Part shown: positions 11,120 to 24,179 of the stretch, one piece after another
Numbering within the stretch: the stretch's first letter is position 1
Layout of the letters: every line of letters starts with the position of its first letter
Assembly (NCBI RefSeq): GCF_016097555.1
Contig: NC_054702.1
Location: forward strand, 111,920,171-111,984,170
DNA length: 64,000 nucleotides
Direction: 5' to 3'
Origin: Gigantopelta aegis
Lineage: Eukaryota; Mollusca; Gastropoda; Neomphalida; Peltospiridae
Made by a program: the position numbers and the translations under genes
The notes under the pieces: generated by a model
Databases searched by the model: none
What the model was told of the DNA's origin: nothing
What the model saw: the letters and a program-made list of their open reading frames with translations, nothing else

Positions 11120-11290
11120 TCTGCACCCTCCCTTCCCTGAAAGAGCCGACCCCCCTCAATGTTTGGGGTTGCCAAAATCGATGTTTTTCTCCACTACTTT
11201 CTACCAAATCAAAGCAGATTAATCATCGCGACCAATTAACCCGGAAGTAATCACTCTAGCCTAGGCACAGAAAACTCCAGAGAACCACTC
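11120..11290 (-). promoter_or_regulatory. Probable R-Ras 5' UTR / promoter-proximal region
   Basis: The 170 bp upstream of the R-Ras ATG are locally GC-richer than the surroundings (CpGs near 11280-11300, gcgcgagc). No TATA box is obvious. Assignment is by position only. Confidence 0.35.
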
Positions 11291-12273
11291 TTGCGCGAGC
11301 AAATGCATAAATTGTTATTTAATTTAATTTTTTTTAAATGTTATATGCCAAGCTTGTATAAAATATGACTATTTTTCAGTTCTATAGTTCAGTACTATTT
11401 TTCTTAAATAATAAGTTAGGAGTGCCGCTGGTAAGAATTCCACTATGGCGACAATTCCGGTGTCACGTATTCTGGTGTAAATCTATACGACAAATTAAAG
11501 ATGCAGTCTCGAGAATATTTATATTATTCAGTCATTTAAAACAAACTATCAACATTAATTTTCAATCAGGTTTCGGTTGAATCGGCCTTTGTAAAGACAT
11601 TGGATCCCGATGGTTGTAACATCTAGTATCATAAAAAGAAGTCTGGCACAGAAAACAAAAAGAACAGATGTTAGCGTAAACTCAAAGCAGACATTTTTTG
11701 AGAACTGGTGTGTGTGTTCACAAGTTCAAAAATCACGTGAGCTGGCAGCATTGGGTAAAAAAAAACCTGCTCAAAGAATTATTTCATTAAATTTCTAGGG
11801 GAGCATGTTTCAGCACTTCTATAAACACCGCTCATCAGGTTAGATCCCTCCTGCATAAATTTCTGCACATGTGCTTGAACCTTTTTTAAAATATTTAACA
11901 CTGGGTACAAAATGTGCACTAGACTTATCTTCACAAATATGTAACCGTTCTTACCCTTTAGTAATCACATATTTTTACTTTTGGAATTTGTGACAGTATA
12001 TTTGTGATTTTATTGTCTCAAATTGAAGTAAACGATATAAGCATGAATGGCAAAAGGTTCCATTAAGACATTTCAGAGATGAAAACTAGGTACAAGGCCG
12101 ATTCAACACAAACTTGATGGGCGATTACTGCCAGAGGCTTCGAAGACATGCTCCCTTAGAAATTTTTTAAATATACATTGTCTAAGACGCAATTTTCTTG
12201 CATTTGAAAAACAATAGGACGTATTGCTATTTTTAATTTGTGGTTTTAGACTACTTCCTCCGGAGGGGGGGAT

Positions 12274-12319
<46 letters not shown>

Positions 12320-12367
12320 CACCTTTTTTTAATATTCAAAATTTTATAAACTGTTATTCTTTTTATT
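11291..12367. other. Divergent intergenic region, unassigned, with (GT)n
   Basis: Between the R-Ras 5' end and the solo LTR. It holds a (GT)n tract at about 12275-12313. A 62-codon plus-strand frame near 11610 has no recognisable features. Confidence 0.4.
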
Positions 12368-12372
12368 CTTAG

Positions 12373-13518
12373 TGTGACGGAACATGCTCTTAATTTTGTT
12401 TTCGCCTGTGGCGATATTAATTGTTTTAGAGGGCCGTGTGCAGTTCCAATATGCACTTAAGCCCAGGTGGGCACTTTGTTACGTAATACCTCCGCGCGAC
12501 CGTGGTCGAGCTGTGCATAATACACACCCAGCCCAGGTGCGGAGGCCATGTGGCCAGTAGTTACGTAATACCTCCGCGAGTGCGGTTTTTACGACCGTGA
12601 TTTTGGCGACTAGGCGTCAGCAAGTCTGGCCATCTAAGGAAAATTGTCGTCTTGGTCGATGTGGAAATATCACTTGTAGGTATTCGGTGCCGCGATGTAC
12701 CCCCAGGCGATACTGGGATTTTATAATAAATAGCTAGGGTTTTAGAGATATCGGGGAGAAACATATTGGAAGGCTTCCAGGGAATGCGTCCGTTTGGACT
12801 TGGTAAATATTATTTCTGCTCTGTTGTATAACCTTGATGTGATTGATGTGACTTTAAATATTTTAATACTGTATTATACCAATATTATTTAGACGGTGCT
12901 GCCGGTAATCTGACGCAGTAAACTGTAGGCTCACTGTTCTAATATATATAAAGCTTAACCAGTCATCCTAGAGGACCTAGGTAAACTGTAGGTTATTGTC
13001 TTTATTGTGATAGGTACCAGTATTAATTCTGTATTACAAGGTTACTGAATGAGTAGATAAGGGTTAATTAAAAATTAACCAGTTAGGAATAGAGTTGTAA
13101 TTCCTTTATTAATTAAGTTCCCCTGGAAGCGTTTCTCAATTATCACACGTGTGGGTGTTGTGTCACGGTGAAATGATTAGAATATTGTATAAACTAGACA
13201 CCTAGTGATTAACTAATTAAGTGATCAGTTCTGGGTTGTTACTATTTGTTGTTGTTAATTAACTACTGCGGCAGTACATTTGTCAGCGTAGATTAATACA
13301 GATTCCAAAGTGTATTGTGTTTTTGTTGTGTTTTCTAGTGAACTAAACGTGCTATATTACACATACTTTATATAAGATCTTATCTCTGATCATACCTAGA
13401 GACGAGCCACGCGGGTATAACTGCCCGTTACAGAGAGATCTAATAAATATACAGTTAGGAGAGATATTTGGATAATCGTGTTTCATTCAGTTACGGGTAT
13501 TATAGGATCCCCGTGACA
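12373..13518. mobile_element. Solo LTR of an LTR retrotransposon
   Basis: It begins TGTGACGGAAC and ends CCCCGTGACA, so both ends show the TG...CA rule with imperfect inverted ends (TGTGACGG against TGTCACGG). Flanking 5-bp sequences are CTTAG on the left and CTCAG on the right, a target duplication with one mismatch. The length of 1146 bp, an AATAAA-like taataaatat near 13443, and the lack of internal gag-pol support a solo LTR left by recombination. Gypsy-type ends are the likeliest match, by inference. Confidence 0.65.
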
Positions 13519-13869
13519 CTCAGTTAAGACAAATAACATCTAAAATAAAAACCTTTTTTGTTTTTAGATTAATGTTCATTTGTTTTCCTTGAAATAACTA
13601 TACATGTGGGGTGGGGATGTCGGTATATGCTATTTCGAATTGTTTTAAATATAGATATTCGACTGAATGAATGTGTGACACATCGTGGCGGTATCTTTTA
13701 TTACTGATTAAAAAAAAAACGTCAACAATTTCACTTCTGACCCCAATCGTCCTTCAAGATCTTTGTTGGTCATAAACCCTACTGAACTAACGGTGGTAAT
13801 GTTTGCCCAATTAATTCACTATTATCATATAACCATTCCCCACAGCTAATATACCTTACAATTTTGGCA

Positions 13870-14169
<300 letters not shown>

Positions 14170-14199
14170 CTTACATCCGTGCAGGTTGCAACCAATTGG

Positions 14200-17100
14200 T
14201 AGTTTTTACAGGACAGTTTGCGTAATACACAACGGCATATCAAAATGAAATCACGAGTCATATGCCGGTGGTCCATCGTCGGCAATTGACCACATCTTAG
14301 TTCCTAATTCCATTAATTATATATGCTACTGTAGATAATGAATGTTCTCTCTCATTGTTAGACCATAAACCAGTTATATGTTCAATATCAGCCAGTACGT
14401 TACCATGCAGTCAATCCAACCAAAAAGGAAAACCATCGTGGGAAAAGGCCAAGAGACTAAACATTATAAGTGGCTATACTTTCGCCGTCTCTCATATGTT
14501 ATGGCCATTAAATATTCCAAAACAGAACGCTACCAAAGCTGAAATTATTATTTTTTATGAAACAATTATTAATATTTTAAAAAGTGCAGCTTTAGAAACC
14601 ATACCTACTGTCAAATTTAATAAACACACCAAGCCCTACTGGACTAAGACAGTTAAAGAATGCCATGCTGAAATGTCTTTTCGTAGGAGGCTGTGGCTAG
14701 CTGAAGGCAGACCTCGTGGGATGCAGTTCTCCACCTTTCAGATGTACAAGCAAGCAAAAGACATATTTCGATCAAATCTAAACACGGCGTACTTGAGCCA
14801 CGAGACAGAAGCATATGCTACCTTAGATGAGGAGTGTAATCTCAATTATAAGTCGCTTTGGGCTAAACTGAGGAACAAAAAGAAAAGTAGTTTTATCATG
14901 TCTCTCAATATTGCCGACAAAACAATTACTCACCCCGAAGATATTTGCAATGCCATGGCAGATCACTTTAGCAATGTATTTAGTGATACGACAGAAAACC
15001 ATTTTGATGACAACTTCAAATCGTACTTAGAAGAAAAGGTATCCAATTTTAAACGGCACGCATTAACCTCAGATGAAGAATTCTGTATATCTGCCTCTCT
15101 AGTTAAGAAAATATGCTCTAACCTGCCAAACAATAAAGCCTGTGGTTCCGACGGAATACTCTATGAACACATCAAACACGGAGGCTCTTATCTCTTCTTT
15201 TGCCTGGCACGACTTTTCTCACTTATTATTAACAACAATTGTATTCCTGATGAATGGCACCTTGGTGTCCTTGTCTGCATATTCAAGGGGCATAACAAGT
15301 CCCGATTAAACTGTGACTCTTATAGGGGTATTACACTTCTTTCTGTGATCTTCAAGATATTCGAAAGTGTTCTGGACTCCTTAATGCCGCAGTTAAAAGC
15401 AACTAGAGTGTATCCCAATAATCATCAATGCGGATTCCAACGCGGTCTTTCAAGTCTGGACACGTCGTTCGTGCTTCAAGAAACCATTAATCACTACAGA
15501 GAGCGCAGTGACTGTACTAGTGTTGCATTTTTGGATAGCTCGAAAGCTTTTGACACTTTGTGGCATACAGGCTTAATGTTTAAATGGTCAGAAATTGGAC
15601 TCTCTCCTAAAATCTGGATAATATTGGACAGTATATACAGTAACGCCAAATCCTCTGTCCTGGTAAACAATATTTATTCAAGAAAATTCAGACAATCTAG
15701 GGGACTGTGTCCGGGTAGCATGCTTGCTCCAAAATTGTATGTGCTATATATAAATGATTTACTAAACAAATTAAGTAAGTCAAAGAAAGGATCAATGATT
15801 ATGGATGTTCATATAACGTGTCCAACACAAACAGAAGATATTGCCCTCGTTTCTCCTTCCCCTCGTAACATGCAAGACATGCTTCTGATGTATGAACAGT
15901 ATAGTTCCAAATGGCGATTTACATTCTCATCTCAGAAAAGTCAAGTCATCAACTTTGCCAAAGAACCTGATCCAGTGTTTTTTCTTTATAATAAACAACT
16001 TCCAAATACAACTTCTATTAAAAATGTTGGTATAACAGTCCAAAAACACTTTGATCACTGGGAAAGGACAATGGAATCATGTAAAACAATAAAATCTACA
16101 AGCATGGCCCTCCTGCAATCCGGCTGTCATCCATCTGGTCTCAGCCCAATCACAAGTGTAAAACTCGTAAAGGTACTATGTCTGGGAACATCTCTATATG
16201 GATGCGAATTATGGAACGATATTTCAAGGAATGAATTGTTAGCATTAGAACGTGCATTTAGGTTCTCTATTAAGTATATTCAGGGTTTGCCCAAACGAAC
16301 TCGAACAGACATCTGCCTGGGATTGATTGGTATCACTTCTATTGAAGCAATAATAGACATGCACAAGTTATATTTTCTGGGTCACCTCCTACGGACCCCA
16401 ACTTGGACCTTGGTACATAAAGTTATAACCAGTAGGCTGCTATGTTTTAAAAACAAATGTGTTACAACTCCTGTAGGTTTTATAACAGATATACACAAGA
16501 TTATGTGTAAATACAAACTTTTAAATCATCTAATTGATTTCTATAATACGTCAATATTTCCATCGAAACATATATGGAAACGACTAGTTAAGAAAAGCGT
16601 GTTTGATTTTGAAGAATTAAAATGGCAAACACAAATCTCGTCTTCGCCAGACATCAGCCATTTTCTGCAACTTCATCCCAATTTAAATATCCACAAAGCA
16701 TGGCAAATTTCTCGTGTGAAGCCATTGTTAAAAGAACACGCACATCATGTAATTAATGTATGCGCTTCGTGGCGACCTATGTCATGTGAAGGAGTGTGTC
16801 CCCTCTGTCACTTAATCTATTCTGATTTGCTGATACATGTTATATGTCATTGTCAATTTATATCTGAAATTAGAGACGAATTCTGGATATCTCTTCTGGA
16901 CATCGGACCAGTAGAACTCAGTGTCGTTCTTCACAATCTTCCCGATTCTGTTTTTATTACTAAGATATTATCTTGTGAACCTCCAATTAATGTTGATGAC
17001 TCGATAGAAAGTACTTACTGTGAAACCGTTATCTATTACATTCATCTACTAAGCAAACAATACTTTGAAGCTACCATAGCAAGTGATATTGTATTACCCC

Positions 17101-17274
17101 ATAAACTTTATGTGCTCGTATTTGAATCACTGTGTACTCATGGTTCGATGCATGCTCTACTTATCCACATTTATCATAGTTTTATTTATTAACTTATTGT
17201 ATTCTTGTATGTTTGTATGTATGTAATGAAATGTATTTATATGTTACAACTCTCTGTTTAGAGGAATAAAGACT

Positions 17275-17309
<35 letters not shown>

Positions 17310-17310
17310 T
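14200..17310 (+). mobile_element. Non-LTR retrotransposon (LINE), 5'-truncated
   Basis: The unit covers the remains of an endonuclease end ([13 protein letters not shown] in one frame near 14260-14310, then LLDHKPV at about 14370 after a frameshift), the large reverse-transcriptase ORF, and a 3' end with AATAAA near 17262 running into (TA)n at 17277-17306. The 5' part abuts the microsatellite at 13870-14168, so the true start is lost. No target duplication could be identified. Confidence 0.8.
14355..17192 (+). CDS. LINE ORF2: reverse transcriptase with C-terminal zinc-finger-like motif (partial)
   Basis: The 945-codon uninterrupted frame begins inside the end of an exonuclease-endonuclease-phosphatase domain (DHKPV, the SDHxPV position). 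A thumb/linker region follows, then a reverse transcriptase: SYRGITLLSVIFKIFE near residue 325, FLDSSKAFDTLWH near 390, a YINDLL motif near 465, and TEDIALVSP near 490. The last corresponds to the catalytic xADD box, but the first Asp is Glu (Q-T-E-D), so activity is doubtful. CPLCH followed by HVICHC near residue 815 is a CCHC-like finger common in this kind of ORF2. The listed ATG is internal, not the element's real start. Clade assignment (I/Jockey-like) is tentative. Confidence 0.8.
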   Translation: MLDHKPVICSISASTLPCSQSNQKGKPSWEKAKRLNIISGYTFAVSHMLWPLNIPKQNATKAEIIIFYETIINILKSAALETIPTVKFNKHTKPYWTKTVKECHAEMSFRRRLWLAEGRPRGMQFSTFQMYKQAKDIFRSNLNTAYLSHETEAYATLDEECNLNYKSLWAKLRNKKKSSFIMSLNIADKTITHPEDICNAMADHFSNVFSDTTENHFDDNFKSYLEEKVSNFKRHALTSDEEFCISASLVKKICSNLPNNKACGSDGILYEHIKHGGSYLFFCLARLFSLIINNNCIPDEWHLGVLVCIFKGHNKSRLNCDSYRGITLLSVIFKIFESVLDSLMPQLKATRVYPNNHQCGFQRGLSSLDTSFVLQETINHYRERSDCTSVAFLDSSKAFDTLWHTGLMFKWSEIGLSPKIWIILDSIYSNAKSSVLVNNIYSRKFRQSRGLCPGSMLAPKLYVLYINDLLNKLSKSKKGSMIMDVHITCPTQTEDIALVSPSPRNMQDMLLMYEQYSSKWRFTFSSQKSQVINFAKEPDPVFFLYNKQLPNTTSIKNVGITVQKHFDHWERTMESCKTIKSTSMALLQSGCHPSGLSPITSVKLVKVLCLGTSLYGCELWNDISRNELLALERAFRFSIKYIQGLPKRTRTDICLGLIGITSIEAIIDMHKLYFLGHLLRTPTWTLVHKVITSRLLCFKNKCVTTPVGFITDIHKIMCKYKLLNHLIDFYNTSIFPSKHIWKRLVKKSVFDFEELKWQTQISSSPDISHFLQLHPNLNIHKAWQISRVKPLLKEHAHHVINVCASWRPMSCEGVCPLCHLIYSDLLIHVICHCQFISEIRDEFWISLLDIGPVELSVVLHNLPDSVFITKILSCEPPINVDDSIESTYCETVIYYIHLLSKQYFEATIASDIVLPHKLYVLVFESLCTHGSMHALLIHIYHSFIY

Positions 17311-19145
17311 AAACTAGGATGTCTGTTCAGGACAACGGTTAATAATTTGTTATTAGCGCATAGTGAACAAAACAGTTTAGTTTTGCTAAAACGCATAATT
17401 GGTGGAAGCGTGCGAACCCAGCACCGACTGCTCAACCGAGGCAGGTGCTTTGAATTCTCTGGTGCTACAATACGTATTATTATTATATTTTAACGCATTT
17501 AAAAACCAGTCGATAAAACAATGCAAGCGGAATACAAATATAAAACATGGTCTTATAGATAAAAGCATTTGATTGGTTGATTCACGACTGGCGCAGAATT
17601 CGTTTGAAAAATCTTGGGGAAATATACGAAAGGTATGTGCGAATAAAACATTATATTATGTTTGTATAAAGATGCGCACACAGTTTTATAGAATATTACA
17701 TAGCATCGCGGATACGTCTGACTTAAAATAAGATATACTAAACATCAGTAACCTGTTTTTAACAATTTCTTTGAACGATGTCCGATGTCGGCAGCAGAAA
17801 GTTGCAAAGCTGGTCATCGTAGACAATGGTTTTATATATAGTACTTGGTAGTTCTGCATGATATACCTCAACTGTATGGTCATGATTTATCCCTAGAACA
17901 CCAGATCCTATATAGCCGAAGTTAATTTTCCATTGTGAACAGGCTTCTGAAAAATTGTGAGAACGATTGTTTCGTTCGCGCGTGACACCCGCAAATCAAT
18001 TTATTTGAAAACTGTTTTTTATTGTGTGTGCAATAAAATTTGAGACATCATTTATATGGTCTTAATGTATTATGACAAAAGGAATTGGGTTACTTGATTT
18101 AATTTTAAAAAAAATTGCGTAAACCAAAAAAGTTTTTTGATTGTAAATATGCCAAAAATCGGGTTTTTGGCATATTTTGGATGACCCGTTCTACCCATAT
18201 CCCTTTATATCAATGGTTCTAAAGATTAACCCTAACTAGCGCATCAAGATTTACATAAAATGCAAGCGTTGAAAGAGGACTTGTATGGGTAGAACTCATG
18301 CCAAATAAATATTTACTTAACAAGTTAATAGTCCAACTGCTGCTGAATCCACATATTATACTGAAGCCATATTTCCTATATTGATTTTGTTAAGATCTCC
18401 TAGGACAAAACATGTACTTTTTCACTGTCTGCCATTTTGCTTTTTTTGTGGAATACTCTTGAAGAGGTGTGGAAGCCTCCTAAATATGTGACGTAATTAA
18501 TCTGACAGGTATAATATCCGCCCGGTCCCCTCCATTATTATTTTTAGTTAGTGTTAGGGGAGGGGGGGACCGGGCGGATATTTTTCCGCACCATTCTTAT
18601 GTGAAACCAGAATAAAAACTAAAAGAGAGTGCTACTATTTAAACTTGTAAATATAGGAGAAGCCATGTGTTTAGGGAAGTGACGTCACGTATCAGCATGC
18701 GCGCGCATCTGGTAGGCAGAAGTCTATCATAATGGCCATTAGTAACAAAGCGAAGTAGCGTAGCGTGAAAAGCAAAGAATGGCCAACACGTGCTTAAATT
18801 ACCGCTTGTAGCACGGGAACGCTATTCTACATAGCTCCTGTATGGAGGAGATACATGTACTCTTTCCACCCATAAAATTTGACGATTGACCGAGTTCAAA
18901 ACTATAGCAAACTTCCTTTTTTTTTTCATTTTTTTTTTTCACCTGAATAAATATTTTTAGTCCATGTATTTTTAAAGCGTCTGGTCCATATTTCAAGTAA
19001 AGCATTACAAACGAGCGCGCGCACACACAAATAAAAATAATAAAATAAAACGAGTAGGCCTATATTTTTTATTTAAAACTGTTTAAAAGAAATAATTGGC
19101 CTACACTTTGTTAAAGGAAATTATTTCTTTAAACAATTTTAAATA
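17311..19145. other. Intergenic DNA with two hairpins
   Basis: AT-rich intergenic DNA. It contains a small perfect hairpin at 18148-18176 (ATATGCCAAAAA and its complement) and a GC-rich one at 18513-18582. A CpG-containing patch near 18680-18710 (gtgacgtcacgt, gcgcgcgc) has a related patch in reverse orientation at 22005-22060. No gene is recognised. Confidence 0.45.
18513..18582. repeat. GC-rich inverted repeat
   Basis: Arms AATATCCGCCCGGTCCCC and its reverse complement GGGGACCGGGCGGATATT are separated by about 34 bp. The arms stand out in an AT-rich setting. Confidence 0.8.
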
Positions 19146-19147
19146 AC

Positions 19148-19500
<353 letters not shown>

Positions 19501-19979
19501 CATTTGTTACAAATGAACAACCAGTAGACAATATATAGACAGTAGTTATATATATATATAACACATCAGACTTGTCTACTGGTTCATTTGTAAGGCTTTT
19601 CATCAACAATAAATTTAAGCAAGTATCTTATTAGAAAACTTTACAAAAACTTTAAAACTATTAATTTTATCAAGTCCTTTTTTATTCCTTAAACTTGCTG
19701 ATATCGGATACATATTAACACATTGTATTAAAATGGAGGAACCTAAATTTAGTTTCCATACATGTTCCATGACCACACATACATTGCTCCCTCTAGCTAC
19801 AGCGTCCCTTTTTAAATATTAGTACAGAACTTAGCCTTTTAAACCGGATACATCTCAAATTTACTTGGTCCCTCACCTTTGTGGTTCCATCTTCAGAACA
19901 TTTTGTAGCATTATTTTTTATATATATATATATATACATAAAAATTGCCATTAATATTTTAATCGCCTAATCCCCTGCA
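19501..19979. other. Intergenic, unassigned
   Basis: Contains a loose inverted pair around the (TA)n block near 19500-19600 (gaacatttgttacaaatgaa and ttcatttgtaag). No gene seen. Confidence 0.35.
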
Positions 19980-20285
19980 GGCCAGGACATAGTTTAATAC
20001 GCAGTCGATCTAGGATTGATTCCTGTTGGTGGTCCTATAGGGCTGTTTCTCATTCCAGCCAGTGCTCTACAACTGGTGTAACAAAGGCTACACTATTTAT
20101 TATCCTGTCTGTGGGCTGATGCATATAAAAGGTCCCTTATTGTTAATTGGAAAGAGTAATCCATTGTGTGACAGCAGCAGGTTTCCTCCCTAATATTATC
20201 TGTGTGATCCCTAAACATGTCCGACTCTATATATCCGTAATTAAAATGACTTGAGTGCATTGTTAAATAAAAGATTCCTTCCTTT
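19980..20285 (+). mobile_element. tRNA-derived SINE, full-length, plus orientation
   Basis: The order is a tRNA-like head, a B-box-like gtcgatctaggattgattcc, a body with ccagccagtgctctacaact, cctgtctgtgggctgatgca, tataaaaggtccc, gtttcctccc, and a tail gttaaataaaagattccttc. Divergence from other copies suggests an old insertion. Confidence 0.85.
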
Positions 20286-23200
20286 CAAATCTAAAACAGT
20301 GTCAGTTACCTTTGACAAGAGGCACAGTTTCAAAGGCTATCACTTTCAACCTGATTAATAAACCAGTTAAAACAACAAATTACTGTAAATGGTAACAATA
20401 CAATGTTTTAATGTAAGACACACATTAACACAATGCAAATATCATTTGATCATTGGTTTATAATGATAATAGAAAAAGAAAATAATAAATATGTGTTGTC
20501 TATTGTTTCTCGATATAATTTTATTGATTTTGTAAAGTTTGTTTTTATTAGAAAATAGAGATCCTGGTAAAAAAAGATTAAATCCAAGTGTTTTCAATGT
20601 CATCATCACATATTGAATAGCCCCAATAATATTGCACATGGTAGTTTGGAAAGTCAGTGAAAAAGGTTCTGGTATCCTTCTTATGCACAGAAACATGAGA
20701 TACTGTAGAAAAGAATCGCTGAATCTAATACCAGTGTTCTCCTTAGCATCCCTTAATTCACCCTAAAACTTAAATGCCCTTAATTCATCGTGAAAGGCCC
20801 ATTTTTCATCCAAGAGTTGCCGGTTCTCTTTTTGTCCATAAACAGGAATCACTGATACCTAGAAAAAAATAAGAAAATTGGTAAATTTCTATGATATATA
20901 AGTATGAAAATTTTATATTGTGTATATTGAATATTATTGAAATATTTGAATACACATAAATGTATTTGTGAAGACATATTGACATCTGTCACTGATGACA
21001 ATAATATTTATAAATACAATCAGCTCCCCTTTTCTTTCTTTATTTGCTGCAAACAAATTCAGATAACTTATATAATAAATGCATGTAACATAATTTATGT
21101 TTTTAATAAAATATGGTGGCTATCACCAACTTGTGGATCAATATCCAGTTTTATTATTAGTATTTATTTATTTTAATCCCAAACAAATGATTTAATACAT
21201 CTGATATCCCACCCTGAAATGTTTATACCTTTTATTTTATTATTAAAAAATCAACTTACACATTACAAATACACCTGTGGATCACTTCTTCAATACAAAA
21301 AAGTAAAACATTATAATTAACATATAATATAATTAATAAATGGAAATATTTCAGAACCATTTTCATATGAAACAATATATATATGCTTGATTGCACGCAC
21401 GCATGCACACACACACACACACACAGCTCCCTGTTATTTAATTAAAAATATAAATACTCCAGCCACCTACATATTTTATGGTATAATACAATATAAAATA
21501 TATTCAGATTTTTGTTTTACCCACTATAATGGATCTGTCAATACAAACAAAAAGTTACATAAAACGTTGTTTGTCGATTGACTGGGTAGGCCTACTGTTC
21601 ACAGAGTATCTTTGTTTCCATGTCAGTTTGGTGGGGGCTTTTATTATTATTTTTGTTTATTTTATTATCTTTTCAATTTTCATTTCAATAAATACTGACG
21701 TGTATTAGTATTACGAATGAATAACATACAACAAACCTTGTATAAAATGACGATCTCCGTTGTGGGATGGGCAAAGTTGATTGTTGTCAGCTTTAACTGT
21801 TCAACGTTTCGCTTCCACTGTATTTGATGAAACTAATTTCATAATCCTTACTACAGTGACTTGTGCATCTAACAACAACGTATGAAATTACCATGACAAA
21901 ATACCATTCATCAAAACTAGTCTACACTGATTTAATTGATGGAAAAACATTCGATTGTTCATTACTACTAATGCCAGTATTGTCAACTGGTTTCTTGCCT
22001 ACCAGCGCTCACGCGGTACCACGTGATCAAAACATGTGACGTCACCGTGGCTTCTCCTATTATAGTTATAATAAAAATCGGTTTTCACCTTTTATGAGAC
22101 TACGCATGCACATGATTGTTACTTCACTGACAGAAATAAATTTTTTAAGTTTTCATGCTCGGTGTTATCCAGAGGAAGGACTTTCCTTTGGTGCTGTGCC
22201 AAAGTGAGATTTTAATTTTTTTAATTTTTTAATTACACTTTGTGTCTGCTGGGATTCAAACTCCCATGATTTCTGCTTGTGCGTTCCATGCACTACACTA
22301 CAGATAATTAATCAACTGAACTGAGCAATTTTGTAGATCTATGGGTATCCGTGCATTTTGACAGTGTTGAGCAGGGGTGCAGACAGTACACGCCCGCTCT
22401 CCAAATGTGATTAAAAATTCTGACGTATGAATTAAAAAATGCAACTACCAGTCCTACGAGTGGTCTATCTGACTGTATTATAATTTTATTTTTTTATTGT
22501 TTATTTTTTTATATTTGCATTGAATCAGTCATGCAAGGATTACAAACTATTCAAACACGTTTTAGAATGATGTCGAAACACACAATAATACACTTGCCGC
22601 ATTGCCAATAAATGACTTAAGAGTTCCGAACTGAGCAAGCACAACATTCCCAAAACAGGTTATAGCAAAAATGGAACCACGCAAAAGGAAAATGGAACCA
22701 AACTGGACAAAATGGAACTTAGAGTTGATTGAAATGGCACCCCACAATCTATATACCTACAAGATATTATTTTTTGCCATTACATTGAAGTGCAGTTATA
22801 GCCAAATTAGTTCTGTTTTCGCCAACAAAACTGATTCCGTTTTGATAGAGGTTCCGATTTAGCCTAATTCCCAGGAAACAGAACCCATCAAAGGTTAGTA
22901 GTTTCTAAAAAATAATGATTTGTTTACATTGAAAGTATGTTGCCGGTGTGTTTTGAATAGATTCTTCTATTAAATACTTGCCGGATGTCACTTGAATTTT
23001 GTAAATCTGTATGAAAGAAATCTGAATAGCATAGTCTTGATCAGAATATTTCAACATTAATTGATTTGTCAAGTTACAGCCATAGCTTCTTAACAAAAAT
23101 ACAACATCCACATAGCATGGAGTCAAGAGCAGGGTTGAAAATTAGCAGTCAAATGGTCACCTGTGGTGACCATCGATTTTAGTGTCTGGCGAGTATGGTA

Positions 23201-23366
23201 CTAGTTAAAAAAGAAATACACTAATACTGAATCGAATGTGACAAAACACACTGCGTTTATGTGGGCACAAACTACAGATCTGGCAGCAGAAGACAGAACA
23301 TGTTCTATATTTTGACAGTGCCAACATGATGAATAAAGATAAAATTTGTATAAAAACAGTAATTTA
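20286..23366. other. Intergenic upstream of INCENP, no gene assigned
   Basis: AT-rich DNA with an (AC)n at 21408-21425. A CpG/CRE-like patch (cacgtg, gtgacgtcac) at about 22010-22050 could belong to the INCENP promoter or to a mobile element, since a related patch lies at 18680. A non-coding first INCENP exon is expected somewhere upstream of 25476, but I could not identify it. Confidence 0.35.
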
Positions 23367-24179
23367 TTAAAGCCGCACACCCTAGTTCCATCCAGCGAAA
23401 ATAAATTATAATTTGGTTAATCTACAAACCAGTAACACACTTAGATCACGTTTTTATCAAATGGAGTGAAAAAGCAGGTTTTATATCGATAAATACCATG
23501 GGAATCCCCATGTCCCAATTGCTTGAAATAATTTTGAAATTTAGTATTCTGATGTCACCGGTAGATGTCGCTCGAAGCACAACAATGCCTACATCACGAC
23601 AAAGTTCACAGAGTGCGCACAGACTTGGGGTGCGTTCTTTTCACCTCTCCTGGACATGTTCCAACTGTTCTGTCCTGGTTCTCTCCAGATATCATAAGAC
23701 TTAGCAAAATTATTGGTTTTAAGGGTTTGTAACGTTTTGTGTTGAGACACTTACTTGTCTGAACTTTATTGTTACTGAAAATGTTCATGAACTGTGAAGA
23801 AAAATCTCACAATTGAACAACAACAAATCGGATGTTGATTGCGCGAACCGTGCACGAGAAAACAAACCGAATCAAAATGATAACGGTCACGTGGTATACC
23901 AACATCTGTGACGTTTACACAGGAAGATTCCCTCTAAAAATAGATTGGACCTCGCTTGCTTAACGTTTTTTTCTCTACAGCACGTCTTGTGAAAAAATGC
24001 ATTTCGTGGTTTTACAAACATCAGGATTAACAAAAAGCACTTCAGGTGAATGGAAATGTGTATTCTAAATAATAAAATGTAAGTAAAGTGCAATTTTATT
24101 TGTGAAAAATGGGGTTTAATAGCGAAAAACAACGCCGTAATGGTTAACAAATAGCCGTAACTAGGGTGTATCCCTTTAA
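23367..24179. mobile_element. piggyBac-like non-autonomous element, copy 1
   Basis: Flanked by TTAA at 23367-23370 and 24176-24179. The inverted ends read AGCCGCACACCCTAGTT on the left and, complemented from the right, AGGGATACACCCTAGTT. About 810 bp long with no transposase. Copy 2 at 49686-50494 is very similar throughout and has the same TTAA flanks and ends, so the boundaries are well supported. Confidence 0.85.

Noticed and set aside
22010..22050. INCENP promoter at the CRE-like patch
   Set aside because: Attractive by position, but a related inverted patch at 18680 suggests a repeat; no transcript evidence.
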